From assembly GCF_021155765.1 (NCBI RefSeq), contig NC_060109.1, positions 5,481,001 through 5,545,000 of the forward strand: a stretch of 64,000 nt of DNA, in the 5' to 3' direction. Under the pieces are notes generated by a model that ran no database searches, was not told where the DNA came from, and worked only from the letters and a program-made list of their open reading frames with translations. The stretch comes from Diprion similis. Taxonomy: Eukaryota; Arthropoda; Insecta; Hymenoptera; Diprionidae. Below, in pieces: positions 8,109 to 19,175 of the stretch; positions within the stretch are counted from its first letter, which is position 1; each line of letters opens with the position of its first letter. The position numbers and the translations under genes were made by a program.

Positions 8109-11100
8109 TTAAAAAGCACATTCCAAATAATCATTAAAAGTTATTGTTCTCAACGTTGATCCCTTAACCCCTTTAGCACGTTTTCTGTCGGTCTTATCTC
8201 CTAAAACCCTGAATGAATATAACTTTGCTCTTAATCCTACAAATTCTAACATTATTCGACCGTTGTTTTCATCCTTCATCAAGCCGAGGACTTTTTTATT
8301 TGCTAAAGGCATTCCGTGAGCGTTATCGACTGAGTAATCAGATGTGTCGAATTTATGCAAGTCCACTTTCATACACTGGTATACGTCGGGGACGGTGATG
8401 TGATATACTAAACTATCTGTATCAGTGTACATTAATTTTGCTTGGTTGCCAAATTTATTCTTAATATAATTGTAGTGAAAATCGTAGATATAAGTTTTCG
8501 AAAGATCCAGGATAGAGAAACCTGCATACAAAGGTTTGTTTAGTTTGACTTTCGTTTTCTTTAATTCGACTATTACCATATCTTCATCAAAAATGGTGCA
8601 GCTATGGAAATTTGGTTTAGCTATAGTAGCTCGAGCACCGTATCTTCCGTCCCATTTCGTGATCAGCCTTACATCTCTATACTTCCTAACATTTTTCATT
8701 GTTTTACCGAAAACTGCGTTGTTCATTAATTTATAAAAGTCTTTTTCAAATTCGTTGTTCGATTTTTTCCGTAAATCAGTATTCAAATCTATGTCATTTT
8801 TTAGCCATGGTGTTTGTCGGAATTTGAGAACTTTGCGAATTTTAACCAACTTCAGACCTAATTGTAAGCATTGTTTAAAAACACGGTAATGAATAACATA
8901 GTTTTGTTTGGGAAGTAGCGTGGTCGTCAATTTCGGTTGCTTAGTACTCGAGATCCGAGGTATGTAGTGCTCCGGACACAGTGGTGAATCTTTATGCATT
9001 TCATGCAGTTCCGCAGGATATTCCAAATCTACCTCTAATATGTAACCGAACTCCGCATCGTCCGAGATGGTAAGAACGTCGCATTGTCTAAAGTCTGATA
9101 CCCATTCGAAGGAACTGTATGGCAGAGCAAGCTCATAGCAGCACCGTACAAATTGTTAACATCGAAGTACATGAGATAAGATTCTTCGACTTGTGGATCG
9201 AATGCCTCTACTATATATCTGTTGTTGGCTTTTGCGTATCTGTTCGAACACTGCGACACACCATCTCGGATACCTTTTTCTATAAACATAATCATATCTA
9301 TATCAGTGAGAAGCTCGAGCTCGATGCCGGTACACTTTAACATTGCATCAAACGACAGACCGGGCGCTGTGTAGTAATGTAATGGGTCCAGTTTGTAAGT
9401 TGTCCAACAATTCTGTCGAAAAGTTTGGAAAACGTCAGCTAGTAAGAATACGTCTGTTTGTAGATATAAATCTGAATACTCTCCCAAAGTTTGAACGTTA
9501 AAAGTTTGCCAAACTTCACATGTATGTGCATAGTCGTCGTCTGATATATCCCGATCGTTTAATTTCGAATAAAATTGTGGTTTGGTCGGTAATCGTCTGT
9601 CCTCAAGCTTCTCCCAATTATCGATATACTCATACGGAAAAACACCTTTTCTAGTCAATAACTGAAATTTATCTAAATTATGGCAAAACTTTCGTGTAAT
9701 TGATTTTTGATCATCACCCAGATACGTTGCTAACTTCTCAAGACTACTACGACAATGAAGCGGAACGAATCTATGAATCTAAACTTTACATCTGTTCCCT
9801 TGACATATTTTGTAAAAGAAATGTACTTTTCTTTGTTTACGGGTAGAAGCTGGATTGTGCCCTCGAAGGATGTAGCCAGCTTTCATTAGAAAATGGGAAT
9901 CATAACCCGATAGATTGTGGAATATCACAGGAATTGTATGTGAGTTTTGATAATTCAGGTTGCAGCCTCGATGAGCAGCACCACGATACTTTCCAGTGAA
10001 ATGGCAGTGATCACGATGTTTGACGTCTTCGAGCGTAAACGGTTTTTCACAGATGTGACACACTGTTGCCGAATGAAGTTCGTTGATTTGATGGAAATTA
10101 AGCGGTTCCATTGGTACAACAGTTTTGAAATGAGTATCCAACGAATGTGCCAATTTCTCTAACTCAGTCACAAACCATTGAATGCAAGTCTCTCCACGAT
10201 TAATTTCGAATTTTGAAATTGAATCATTAAACGCACAATGTAGGTAATAGGCTATACTGTACGCCGTATGCTTCTGATAAATTGTTCTGTTTTCCCCAAG
10301 ATTTTTAAGAGTGGGTTGCAGTAGACATTCTAGATCTGCGTAAATGCAGAATGGAACAGTTTCTTTATGTTTGAAATTTTTGAATTTAAGAATCTTGTCC
10401 TCTTCTGTCGGTAAAATAACTTTGGTTTTGTTTAAGTTCAGGCAATCTACATTGTGCTTCAACAAACATCTTTCAGATTGAAAGTGTGACAGACACCTAT
10501 CGCATAACCAAGTACGAGCACGGTGACCCGAAATTCTGTTCTTTGTATAATTTTCCATACTATCATCATCATCATCATCATCAGTGTCAATTTCAGTCTC
10601 TAACATTAAAAGATGAATTACAGGTTTATCAGACTTGCTTCGACTTAAATAAACGGGTACAATTTCACTGTTCATTCGTTTTTTGTCAGTATAATCGATA
10701 CTGTAGACGTTAATCGAAAGATCGTTGAGTTTTCCAAATTTTGGAATTTGATCTAAGGACATTGGAAAATTCAAACCATCGTACCCTAGCACTGAGCTGA
10801 AATGTGGGTAAGAGCTGACTCTGTCGGGATGGCTATTGTTGGCTGGAAAGAGGGCTGCGGTGACCGACCATAGAAAGCAATATGAGTCGCTGTTACGGAT
10901 GTTGACAACGGCCTTCTTATCTTGAATATCTTCGGGTAGTGGTGTATATGTGAATACACCTCCTTGTAGTGGTACATACTTATTAATGTTTACGGTTAAA
11001 TTGATTATCTCAGTCAAAGACCAGCCTGAGTCTTTTTCTTGGAAGTCTTTCACCTTAGCCATCACTTTTTGCTTGACATTTTCTTCGAACCACCCATGTA

Positions 11101-11644
11101 TGTCCGTTGGTTGGAGGATAACTTAATTTTTGGTGTTAAAAAATTTAATGTCTTCCACAATTTCAGCGTTCTTTGTAACACTAAATTTACACGATAAAAC
11201 ACAGTTGGCTTTCAAACTTCCCGTCTTACGTAGCATGTTCTTGAGTCTTGCAACGACCAGGTGTTTGGCATCTTTCAAAAACACACCCAAATCCTTGTGT
11301 TGCAGATTGATTACAGCACCCGTTCTAATTCGACTCTGGAACGCCGTCTCCAAATCTTCCCATTGTACTCAACCGCTCCGCCGTCGTATTTGTAATCCGT
11401 CGCCTACTTTTCGAAACTGTTTGAATTTTGCAGTCAACGATTTTGATATTCCGATCGTTGTCAAAATCCGTGTCTTCTCCCCGATCGTCGAGGCGTTCTT
11501 CCGTAAAATTTTGTTCAGAAGCCTTGTATTTTGGGTTCAAAATCGCATCCATTTCTGAACCTTGGCCGGTGAAGATTTCTCGCTCAAAATCTTTAATGCC
11601 GTCTCCATGATTTTTATCAATTTCAAGCACTTTTCGGAATCCAT
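8109..11644 (-). pseudogene. protein-primed DNA polymerase B, multiply broken
   Basis: The replicative pPolB of the element, about 1180 codons from ATG 11644. The N-terminal part has TGA 11537-11539, TGA 11369-11371 and TAA 11123-11125 in frame. Exonuclease motifs are seen: IYADLECLL (Exo I), [11 protein letters not shown] (Exo II), [13 protein letters not shown] (Exo III). Polymerase motifs are [13 protein letters not shown] (A), [11 protein letters not shown] (B) and YTDTDSLVY (C). The stretch 9735-9875 makes sense only in another frame, so two compensating frameshifts bracket it; a further frameshift sits near 9130 just after motif A. The C-terminus stops at 8109, shorter than typical, where it meets the integrase. 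All catalytic motifs are still readable, so decay is moderate. Confidence 0.92.
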
Positions 11645-12437
11645 GTTTGTTTCTCCTTCAATCGCACACTTGACAAGAGTTATCGTTGCAAAGCTTGCAA
11701 CGTAATGATTGCTCTACGCCGACGCGGTCCCTTTTATGGTACATCGTGACTCACACATATCATCGAACTTGAGCGAACAATATTCTTTAACGAAAATTTT
11801 GAGATCTTTACGAGCGAATCTGCTGCTCGTGTAAGATGGTAAGACAGTTTTTGGAACTCGACGATGAAGTTTCACACGCTTCATGTACGAGACAGAGCTG
11901 TGGTAGTGCAATAGTATTAGTAGGTATCGTTCTCTGAGCGCGCGATGGGGATGTTTTCACTTTGCCAGCGGTGTCAGGTTCACGATATCGAGACCTCTGC
12001 ATTAGTTCAGTAGAGCAGAGTAAGACAGCGGTAATTTACAAACATAACCGACAAGTGTCGACCACTTCGAGATTTCGTATAGGTTTAATTGTGAACCTAA
12101 ACACTTGAAGAAGCTGCACGAAGAGTGGGGTGCTCCACAAGCCTGATGAAATCATTCGCAGTCGAACTGTCAAAGTATCAAGGTGGGTGATCGAAATCAA
12201 TGCAGTTATAAAGTATTTAACGTTTTAATGTGCAACAACTTTGGATTTTCACCTGAACAAAGAGAAATAATTTAGCGTGTGTGCCTTTTTTTCAGTTTTT
12301 TCCAGTAACAAACAACAACAACAATCGTAATCTCAATTGGTGAGTTGTGTCAGAATATCACAATTTTTTCAAACGTTCTGTGACAAAACATTCAAGACTT
12401 CAGACGTGTGTGCTCATTTTTTTTTTTAGTTTCAGAA
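11645..12437. other. Polinton spacer upstream of polymerase gene
   Basis: About 790 bp between the polymerase start and the 66-aa gene. Contains short minus-strand frames (around 11714-12002) without recognisable motifs, and CA/AAC-rich DNA near 12310. A pyrimidine tract plus TTTCAG just before the ATG at 12438 looks like a 3' splice site. Probably the divergent promoter region for polymerase and the small gene. Confidence 0.4.
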
Positions 12438-12638
12438 ATGGAGTTTGTGAGAATTAGCGAAAAGGTGTATGTACCGCGAGAGTGGACGGCAGCCCTCTCC
12501 GTCAACGTTTTAATGGAGGCTATCGAATTAGCCATGGCAGCAGCCAACGCTGAAAATGACATATATCTGTATCAGGCGGGAATCCTGACACTACTCGATA
12601 GAAAAGATGACGGGACCTGTTGGTTTCGGAAAGTGTAA
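12438..12638 (+). CDS. small Polinton protein (66 aa), possibly spliced
   Basis: ATG 12438 opens a 66-aa acidic frame (MEFVRISEKVYVPREW), preceded by a T-tract and TTTCAG that resembles a splice acceptor, and followed by AAGTGTAAG that could act as a weak donor. No motif recognised. Located between polymerase and the OB-like gene, in an otherwise AT-rich, non-coding-looking stretch, which makes the amino-acid-rich composition (Ala/Met-rich helix VLMEAIELAMAAANAEND) stand out. Could be one exon of a longer gene. Confidence 0.4.
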   Translation: MEFVRISEKVYVPREWTAALSVNVLMEAIELAMAAANAENDIYLYQAGILTLLDRKDDGTCWFRKV

Positions 12639-13125
12639 GACGAAGTTCGATACATATATATATTTTTTGTTTTTTACCTGTATCTTCATCTTCATTAGGA
12701 TTTTCTTATAGTGAGAAAAAATTTTTTTTACATGCTTCAGGAACGAAATATTCATTCTTTGGTTAATAGAATTTTTTCCTAAATCAATTATTCTTATGAA
12801 GGATAAGGTAATACAACAGTTTCGCGACACTGACGAAAATGATTTCCTCTCTTTGTTTTTCACAATAACAATTATAAAAGAATTCTAGGTATGCATTAGA
12901 TTTCTAAAGTTACATTATTTTTGTTTGTGTGTTTCAGAGACATGTAAGAAAAAAACTGGACGTATCCATATACGTTGAAAAAAAAATTTGTGTTTTTTTA
13001 AAAAACCATATTCTTTATTTGATAATAATAAAACACAGTTTTTTAAAATTTATACAACATTTTTTTTTCAAAAGTTAATTAGTGCTATTGTAATTGATTC
13101 GATAAAACTTAAATTAAGTGCAAAC
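12639..13125. other. AT-rich Polinton spacer
   Basis: About 490 bp, strongly AT-rich with T and A runs, containing several pyrimidine-tract/CAG sequences (for example TGTGTTTCAG near 12930) but no supported coding frame. Likely 3' UTR or intron material of the small genes on either side. Confidence 0.4.
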
Positions 13126-13446
13126 TTATTCGAGAGTAGACGCATCGGTGAATTCCACTGGGTTATATTGACCGCCCAGATACTTCAGCAGCAAGCGATC
13201 CTCCTCGACAGCCTGCACCAAGTTCTGCATCAGACCGTCGTCCTCGCAGAGTACCTTCGCCATGCGTGCCGGGAGAAAGACGCTGAACGTCGCATCCACA
13301 TCGACGACCACCCGTTGACCAAATCGAGTCTGTACCCTCCTGACACTTGTGATTCGGTAATTTATTAAAACTTCCAAGTCGGATAGCTTCCTCGTTGGTA
13401 GAAATTCTTGCAGTTTGCCAATTTGGTTCAATTTTGTGAAATCCAT
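13126..13446 (-). CDS. small Polinton protein, OB-fold-like pattern
   Basis: A 106-aa intact frame from ATG 13446 (MDFTKLNQIGKLQEF); the open frame extends 7 codons further to a GTG but ATG is preferred. The middle shows a beta-rich pattern (YRITSVRRVQTRFGQRVVVD then FSVFLPARM) that resembles short arthropod transposon-associated proteins I suspect of having an OB fold and binding single-stranded DNA. A single-strand binding protein would fit a protein-primed strand-displacement replicon. Fold assignment is weak; the conserved-family status is more likely than the function. Confidence 0.5.
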   Translation of the reverse strand: MDFTKLNQIGKLQEFLPTRKLSDLEVLINYRITSVRRVQTRFGQRVVVDVDATFSVFLPARMAKVLCEDDGLMQNLVQAVEEDRLLLKYLGGQYNPVEFTDASTLE

Positions 13447-13463
13447 AGTTGGTGTTAATTTTT

Positions 13464-13604
13464 TCACAATTTCAAACTTTTCAACTTCTTTGTCACTTTG
13501 TTAAGTTCAGATTTTTGATGAACAATTTTTTTCAAGTCTTCAAGATTTTTTAAGAACAGATCAATTCGCCGGCGTAGTTGTGCTTTGTCGGAGGTTCTCT
13601 TCAT
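13464..13604 (-). CDS. 46-aa basic leucine-rich peptide near right TIR
   Basis: ATG 13604 to TGA 13464-13466: 46 residues, highly basic with a heptad-like spacing (LFLKNLEDLKKIVHQKSEL), ending 18 bp before the ATG of the OB-like gene in a different frame. It has the TGGTATAAAA box 46 bp upstream. It may be a true micro-protein, an upstream frame controlling the next gene, or the remnant of an N-terminal extension separated by a frameshift. Confidence 0.35.
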   Translation of the reverse strand: MKRTSDKAQLRRRIDLFLKNLEDLKKIVHQKSELNKVTKKLKSLKL

Positions 13605-13649
13605 GAGAGCTGAAGAATCGTTGTGAGAATAACGTTCTGAAATTCAGGC

Positions 13650-13659
13650 TTTTATACCA
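13650..13659 (-). promoter_or_regulatory. TATA-like box TGGTATAAAA at the right end
   Basis: Identical 10-mer to that at 1711-1720, again just inside a TIR and 46 bp upstream of the first ATG (13604). Duplication of promoter context at both ends supports a role in transcription of the outermost genes. Confidence 0.5.
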
Positions 13660-13680
13660 TATTTCTCCCACCAAGCGCTC

Positions 13681-14518
13681 AGAACCTTCCAGAATTCAAC
13701 GGTGCACCGGAAACCGATGGACGCAGGCCTCTCGACGTCAAGTCGCGTCTTTCTCACGGCTCCAGAACCTTCCAGAATTCAACGTCGCACCGAAATCCTT
13801 TGACCGCGGGCCGCTCGACGTCAAGTCGAAACTCGTCGACCGATTCCGAGAACTGTTTGTCAGCCTAAAATTCCGAGAATTCGTTCAGGGTCGTTCAGGG
13901 TCGTTCAGGGTCGTTCAACGTCGCACCGAAATCTTTTGACCTCGGGCCGCTCGACGTCAAGTCGAAACTTGTCGGAGTCATTGCATAAACCTCCCAACGT
14001 TGCACTTCCGCCTCGAAACCTCTCGGTCGTCGGAGGAAGAATCTTCCAGAAGCTGACTCATGGAACCTTCCAGGAGCTCAACGTGCGGGGGTTCGGCGTT
14101 GAACGGTTGAGGGTCGCGGTTGCGCTCGGTAATGCAGTCGCTCGATCACGCTCGATCACGCTCGATAAGCATGGTAAGGGTGAGACCCCTATGATAACTG
14201 ACAGCATTTCTTACCGACCGGCATGATTTCTTACCGACCGGCACGTCAATCTAGGAAATTTCTTACCGACCGGCACGCCAATCTAGGGGATTTCTTACCG
14301 ACCGGCACACCAATCTAGGGGATTTCTTACCGACAAGGATCAAAACGATGATAACCCCTTACCGATAAAACTCAAAGTGATGGTAACGCAGAACGCTGAC
14401 GGCTCGCCGGAGTGGGGATAACCTTGATGGGTTTGCATCCGGGCTGGGCGGCGGCGGGGGAGGGTGCTTTGTCGGTAAAGTAGGATGCGTGGCGCAGAAT
14501 CCCCCTTGTATTGCTACT
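13681..14518 (-). repeat. Polinton right terminal inverted repeat
   Basis: 838 bp, inverse copy of 86-991 minus an internal deletion of about 70 bp. It ends CCCCCTTGTATTGCTACT followed by the CGAGCA duplication (14519-14524). Confidence 0.93.
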
Positions 14519-14524
14519 CGAGCA

Positions 14525-15338
14525 TGAAACCAATAAAGTGAAACATTTACAGAGTCACATTTTCATGAATCGTATTATCCCCGGAACCGTATTATACCTT
14601 CAAACGAACCTTTTATATCGCGGGTTGAAAATTCCCGTAGTCATATTCAGCGATATCCCTAAACGCCACTGACCTTGAGCCGATTAAGTAACTACGCTCC
14701 TGGGTGAGCTGCTACAGGGCTCATTGTTACGCAAGCGGCACTTCGTGCTGCGGTGACTACGCCAACCAAGGAACGCTCGGCTGTACCGACCGTGTGCCCA
14801 GCTGATCGCGAGAGCATCTTTTATTTGCGAAATTATTGTGATTACTAGTTCTTATAGCCTGGTCACAATATTGCGTAAAAACAGTCTCACGATGGCTCAT
14901 TTTACTCCTCATTTCTCGCAGAATAGCGAAGGGTACCTCAGCCATGCGCTTTTTGGTCCCTGAAATGCAGGAGATGTGGGAATAGTAACACGTGTCAAAA
15001 AACCACCAATTTTTTTGACGATTTCCGGGATATGAGTAACCCTGCTCGATTTCGCTACGAAAGAGCTATGCGTCTTTGAAATTTCAACCCTATCCGTTTG
15101 TATGTTTATTAATTATAGAAAGAAAAAGAATGAGTTTGCTCGGTCGGTAAAGGTAAGACTGCTACATGCCGTTAACGCTTCCGAAGGAGAGCGTAGACAA
15201 AAACTGTCGACGGATCTGCACTGCCAAAGGAGAGTGCGAGAACAAAGCCTGCTACCGTGCTGGCGACGTCTATTGATACACTCCTTCCAGAGGTCCCCCC
15301 TCTTCGCCGGTAGTCTAAATTTAGCTCGAGATGTCCTA
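14525..15338. other. unannotated flank between two transposons
   Basis: About 810 bp outside the Polinton. Contains no frame with recognisable motifs; short frames around 14757 and 15102 look fortuitous. The DNA interrupted by the Polinton reads across the 80-85/14519 junction. Confidence 0.5.
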
Positions 15339-15455
15339 TTCGCTCCGTGCAAGCCCTTGGAGGGGATAAGCGAATCTACCTCAGCGCGTCGGTGGCGGAA
15401 AAAGATAATAGTTCCGGAGATTTTCTGTATTATTAGTATCGTGTTATTCATTAAA

Positions 15456-17344
15456 ATGGTCCATTGCACTTGTTGTGCAGTGAACTGTAAAAACAATGGT
15501 GTAAAAAGTAATTGCAAATTCTACCAATTTCCAACAGCGAAATATAAAGCGGAGCAGAGAAACAAATGGATTACAGCTGTTAGGAGAAAAAGCAAGTCAC
15601 ATAACCTAACTTTGTAACGCCTGAACGCCTGACACAGGAAAGCAAACACAACGTTCGTGATACGTATGAAATAAGTAATGAAAAAAAGTAAAGTAATTGA
15701 ATAAATTTTCAGTCCGAATGGATCACCATGGTGTCCAAAGCCGTGGGATGTAATATGCAGTGAGCATTTTATTGGAAATAAAAAATCAGAGGACCAGTTA
15801 AGTCCAAGCTACATTCTAACCATATTTCCACCTGCATACAAAGCAAAAGTAGTGGATCAAACCGGAGCAATTAAGAGGTATATCAATTTATACATGTACA
15901 AATCAATTATACCAATAATTTTAATTTCTCTTTCGTAATGTAACAATTATACCAATAATTTTGATTTTCTCTTTCATAACGTAACAATTATACCAATAAT
16001 TTTAATTCTCTCTTTCGTAACGTTTATAATTATTTTATCTGTATTGCAGACATGAACGATTTATGAAGCGAAGATTTAACAAGCGAGAGTCAATATCCAC
16101 AAAAGCAACCCAACACCTTATTGAAGAATCGATGGAGCAGTCAGAGCTGGACAGAGATACTGTATCAAATCAACGTAACGAGGGAAAAAAAACTTGCGAT
16201 CAAGGTTGTCAAGCGGATATTTTTTCACCCGATTGCGTTCAACCAGAAAAAACATTTATCTGCAGTAGATACATCAATAACACGACTTCTCATAGTGATG
16301 TTGAAATCCAAACAGAAATAATAATAAGCTCACGCCTCATTACGGTGCCTAATAAAAAACAATTTCAAAATAAACAATGTGGTACGCCACATAAAATATA
16401 TGTCAACCAGTCAGTTGGACCTGATATCGAGAATGACCAACTTCCTACTACAAACAGTTTTGCTGGCATTACGTCAATCAAAAATAATGAACAGTGTCTA
16501 GACCTTGCTGGTGTGACACTTGAGCATTTTCAATTTTTATTAAGAAGAGTAAATGATACTGCAGAAAATTGTAAAATTTCCAAAGAAAATAGACTTCATA
16601 TTTTTAGTTAAAATGAAAACTGGATTAACGTTTTCAGCAATCAGTGTTTTTTTTTCTGTACATCGAACAACGATTTCAAGAATTTTTTCTTCAACTCTGC
16701 AAGACTTATCTAGCGCTACAGCTAATTTAGTATTTTGGCCAAGTAAGGATGTAGTACAAGGGACAATGCCTGAATGTTTTCATCCGGATCATAGTAACAC
16801 TCGGGTTATAATTGATTGTACCGAATTCAGAATCGAAATTCCTGCCAGTGTTGATAACCGTGTGTATACTTATTCACATTACAAAAAAGGTTTCACTGCA
16901 AAACTTCTCATTGGAATCACGCCAGGAGGCTTTATTAGTTTCAAATCTAAAGTGGCTGGTGGAAGAAAAAGTGATTCACAAATGACAGTTGAATCTGGTT
17001 TACTAGATTTGTTAGAAGATGGAGATATTGTACTGGTTGATAAAGGCTTCCCGGAAATCCGACGAACCATGGATAAAACTGGTAAAAAAGTAGTACTTGT
17101 TATGCCGCCATTTTTAGAGAAAAAATCTGAATTTACAAAAGAAGAAACTGAAGAAACTTACAGTATAGCAAGGGTTCGCATTCATGTTGAAAGAATCATG
17201 CAGCGATTAAGAACTTATCAGATTTTAAACAAGATACCTGAACATTTATTCAACTGTATTGATGATATAATACATGTGTGTTGTGTTTTGGTGAATCTAC
17301 AGCCTCCTATAATTTCGCATAAAAACACAGATAAAAATAAGTAA
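15456..17344 (+). pseudogene. THAP-domain DDE transposase, 3 exons, one frameshift
   Basis: Exon 1 is 15456-15613 (MVHCTCCAVNCKNN, first half of a THAP C2CH zinc finger), intron GT 15614 to AG 15712; exon 2 15713-15877 gives WCPKPWDVICSEHF, the second half of the THAP finger; intron to AG 16048-16049; exon 3 from 16050. Phases join correctly. After a 160-aa linker the frame shifts near 16595-16605, then continues in another frame with IIDCTEFRIEIP (first Asp), GDIVLVDKGFPEI (second Asp) and RIHVERIMQRL (Glu), i.e. a DDE_Tnp_4 catalytic core, ending at TAA 17344. THAP would bind the element ends; the core would cut. One indel separates it from a complete protein. Confidence 0.85.
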
Positions 17345-17562
17345 CATTTGAATACTTATAAAAATATGTATTTATTTGTAAATAAAATCTTATCATACAC
17401 TTCTCATCTTTTTATATACTGTATCTTTTTTATTTTCCATACATTTTTTCATATGTGACATTTTTTGGTTTTCCTCAATATAACATAAGCAACATGAAGT
17501 TTAAAATGTATATCCAATACACGTCAACGCTTTTTTAAAATACTATCAAAACTTAATATAAA

Positions 17563-19175
17563 TTATATTTTATTTGAAATGTCGAGTCCAGTAAATAGAC
17601 GAGTACGTTTGTCTTTGTTGATATTCAACATATTTTCTTGACTTTTTTCTCTCAACATTTTTTTGTGTAACTCGGGTAAATAATGTTGAAAGTAGAAATT
17701 CTCACATTTGGTTATAACAACTTTTAAGAATTGTTCATTGCGATGAACTGGAAAGTTAAAACTTCCATTTTCAACTGGTGAATATATGAATAGATCACAA
17801 ATGTTTAATCCAGATATATACATCTGAATTTGGCACTGCGTGTAGTATGGCGAACTTTCTTTGAGTTGTACTTTATCACCCCGAAATTGTAAGTAACTGA
17901 CATTGCACTTTTTTAATTCAAAGTCAATAATTGGTTGTTTTACACAACTGCTGGGACATTTGAGCTCCACGATTTTACATAACACATAACATAACTGTTT
18001 TCAACAACAACACCATCGAGACTAGTGCACAGCCATGGCTGTTTCTCACTAACAATAAGCCCTACTTTTTTGACATCAGTACCATATAATTGTTGATACT
18101 GTATTGCAGCATCTGACTCGTGCTCCCTTCCATACCGAGTAGAAACTGTATCGACAGATTTAGGACAGAGCATTTCTGCGACTAGTGATTCCACAGGTTT
18201 CTTGATTCTGCTCTTAATACTATGGGCATTCTTACTTGCAGATACTCGTAAGCATCTAGCTTCAAACCACTTCTTGCATTTCGATTGGTCTACTGTATTA
18301 CAGCATAAATTAACAATTTCTTTTCTAGGCATCACAATTACCCTCGTATAAGACTCTTTCAGTTCTTTTTTCACTATTTGAGTATTCATGTATATTGACT
18401 TGCTTTCACATAAAGCGAAGAAAGTATTGACACATGATTCGCATTCTTCTTTCTGTAGAATAACGTCAACTTCTGTCGACATCGATTCCATTAAATTTTG
18501 TATCGCCCGCTCATTATTATTTTTGCTAGCTTCGACCAGTACTGTTCGCAGAGCACAGGGTTCATTTAGCTCAGAAATGTTTACGTCATGCGACTTGCCT
18601 TCTGAGTTCCTTTGAGGAGGAATCATTTCAAAAAAATACTTCCCCTTAGAGTACTTTTCTTTAGCGAATTGGCGGACCGTTGGTTTCCCCCACTGTTGTT
18701 CATAATTCGTTTTTGATAAACTGGCTTCATTGTTGACGTAGTGGATCAAAACTGCAATGTGTTTACATTTTCTACTTTTATTGTACACACAAGTACACGA
18801 AACAGATGTTATTTTACGAATAGTGTCAATCTGTAAAAACATATATTATATAAAATCAATGATTTATTTTGAACAATTATAAATAACAATCATGAAAAAA
18901 ATACTTCAAAACTGACATTCAGCTTTGTCGTGTATGGTTCAGACGTTACAGAAGCTTGCCTTAATACTTGAGCTTGTATGAGATAGCTCTGCCCATTTCT
19001 TCGATATTCTTCAATGCTGTAAACATGATTTGCTTCGACTAGCTTTTTGCCCTTTGGCACTGTCTCAGGTTGGAATAATATGTCATGCTTAACATCTTCA
19101 AACCCAGTTTTTATAACTGTATCCAGTTTTGGAGAGGGAATGACCAAATAAAATTTGATCCAACGAGTGACTTTC
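17563..19175 (-). pseudogene. SWIM-finger/YqaJ-type nuclease of the same transposon, partial
   Basis: At least two exons. The upstream exon is 18905-19175 (partial, preceded by an acceptor-like TTTAAG) and the downstream exon 17563-18830; the 74-bp intron has GT at 18904 and AG at 18831, phase 0. The protein has a SWIM zinc finger (CTCVYNKSRKCKHIAVLIHY), then YqaJ nuclease motifs: TRYGREHE, WLCTSLDGVV, IVELKCPSSC and YTQCQIQMYISG. The frame shifts once near 17975-17985, at a short TGTTATG duplication, between the catalytic Asp and the Glu-x-Lys. 5' exon(s) beyond 19175 were not found. YqaJ proteins are phage-type exonucleases; in ISL2EU elements the role is unknown. Confidence 0.8.

Larger units (their letters stand above)
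86..14518. mobile_element. Polinton/Maverick (complete length, decayed genes)
   Basis: A 14.4-kb self-synthesising DNA transposon. It begins AGTAGCGATACAAGGG and ends with the inverse complement, and it is flanked on both sides by the 6-bp duplication CGAGCA (80-85 and 14519-14524), the target-duplication length expected for Polintons. Gene order, left to right: RNase-H-like protein, major capsid, 57-aa protein, penton, protease, PLA2/membrane protein (all minus); ATPase, DUF8207-like protein, small fibre-like protein, integrase (all plus); polymerase B (minus); 66-aa protein (plus); two small genes (minus). Protease, capsid, PLA2 protein, DUF8207-like protein, integrase and polymerase all contain stops or frameshifts, so this copy cannot be autonomous. 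The identical duplications indicate an insertion that has not been rearranged at its ends. Confidence 0.96.

Noticed and set aside
14640..14800. tRNA- or rRNA-like looking stretch with GC-rich blocks
   Set aside because: No cloverleaf, no A/B box pair and no match to conserved rRNA cores that I can recognise.
15102..15617. 171-codon frame covering the start of the THAP transposase
   Set aside because: Most of it lies outside the element or in its 5' leader; the supported start is the ATG at 15456 inside the element, from which the THAP finger begins.
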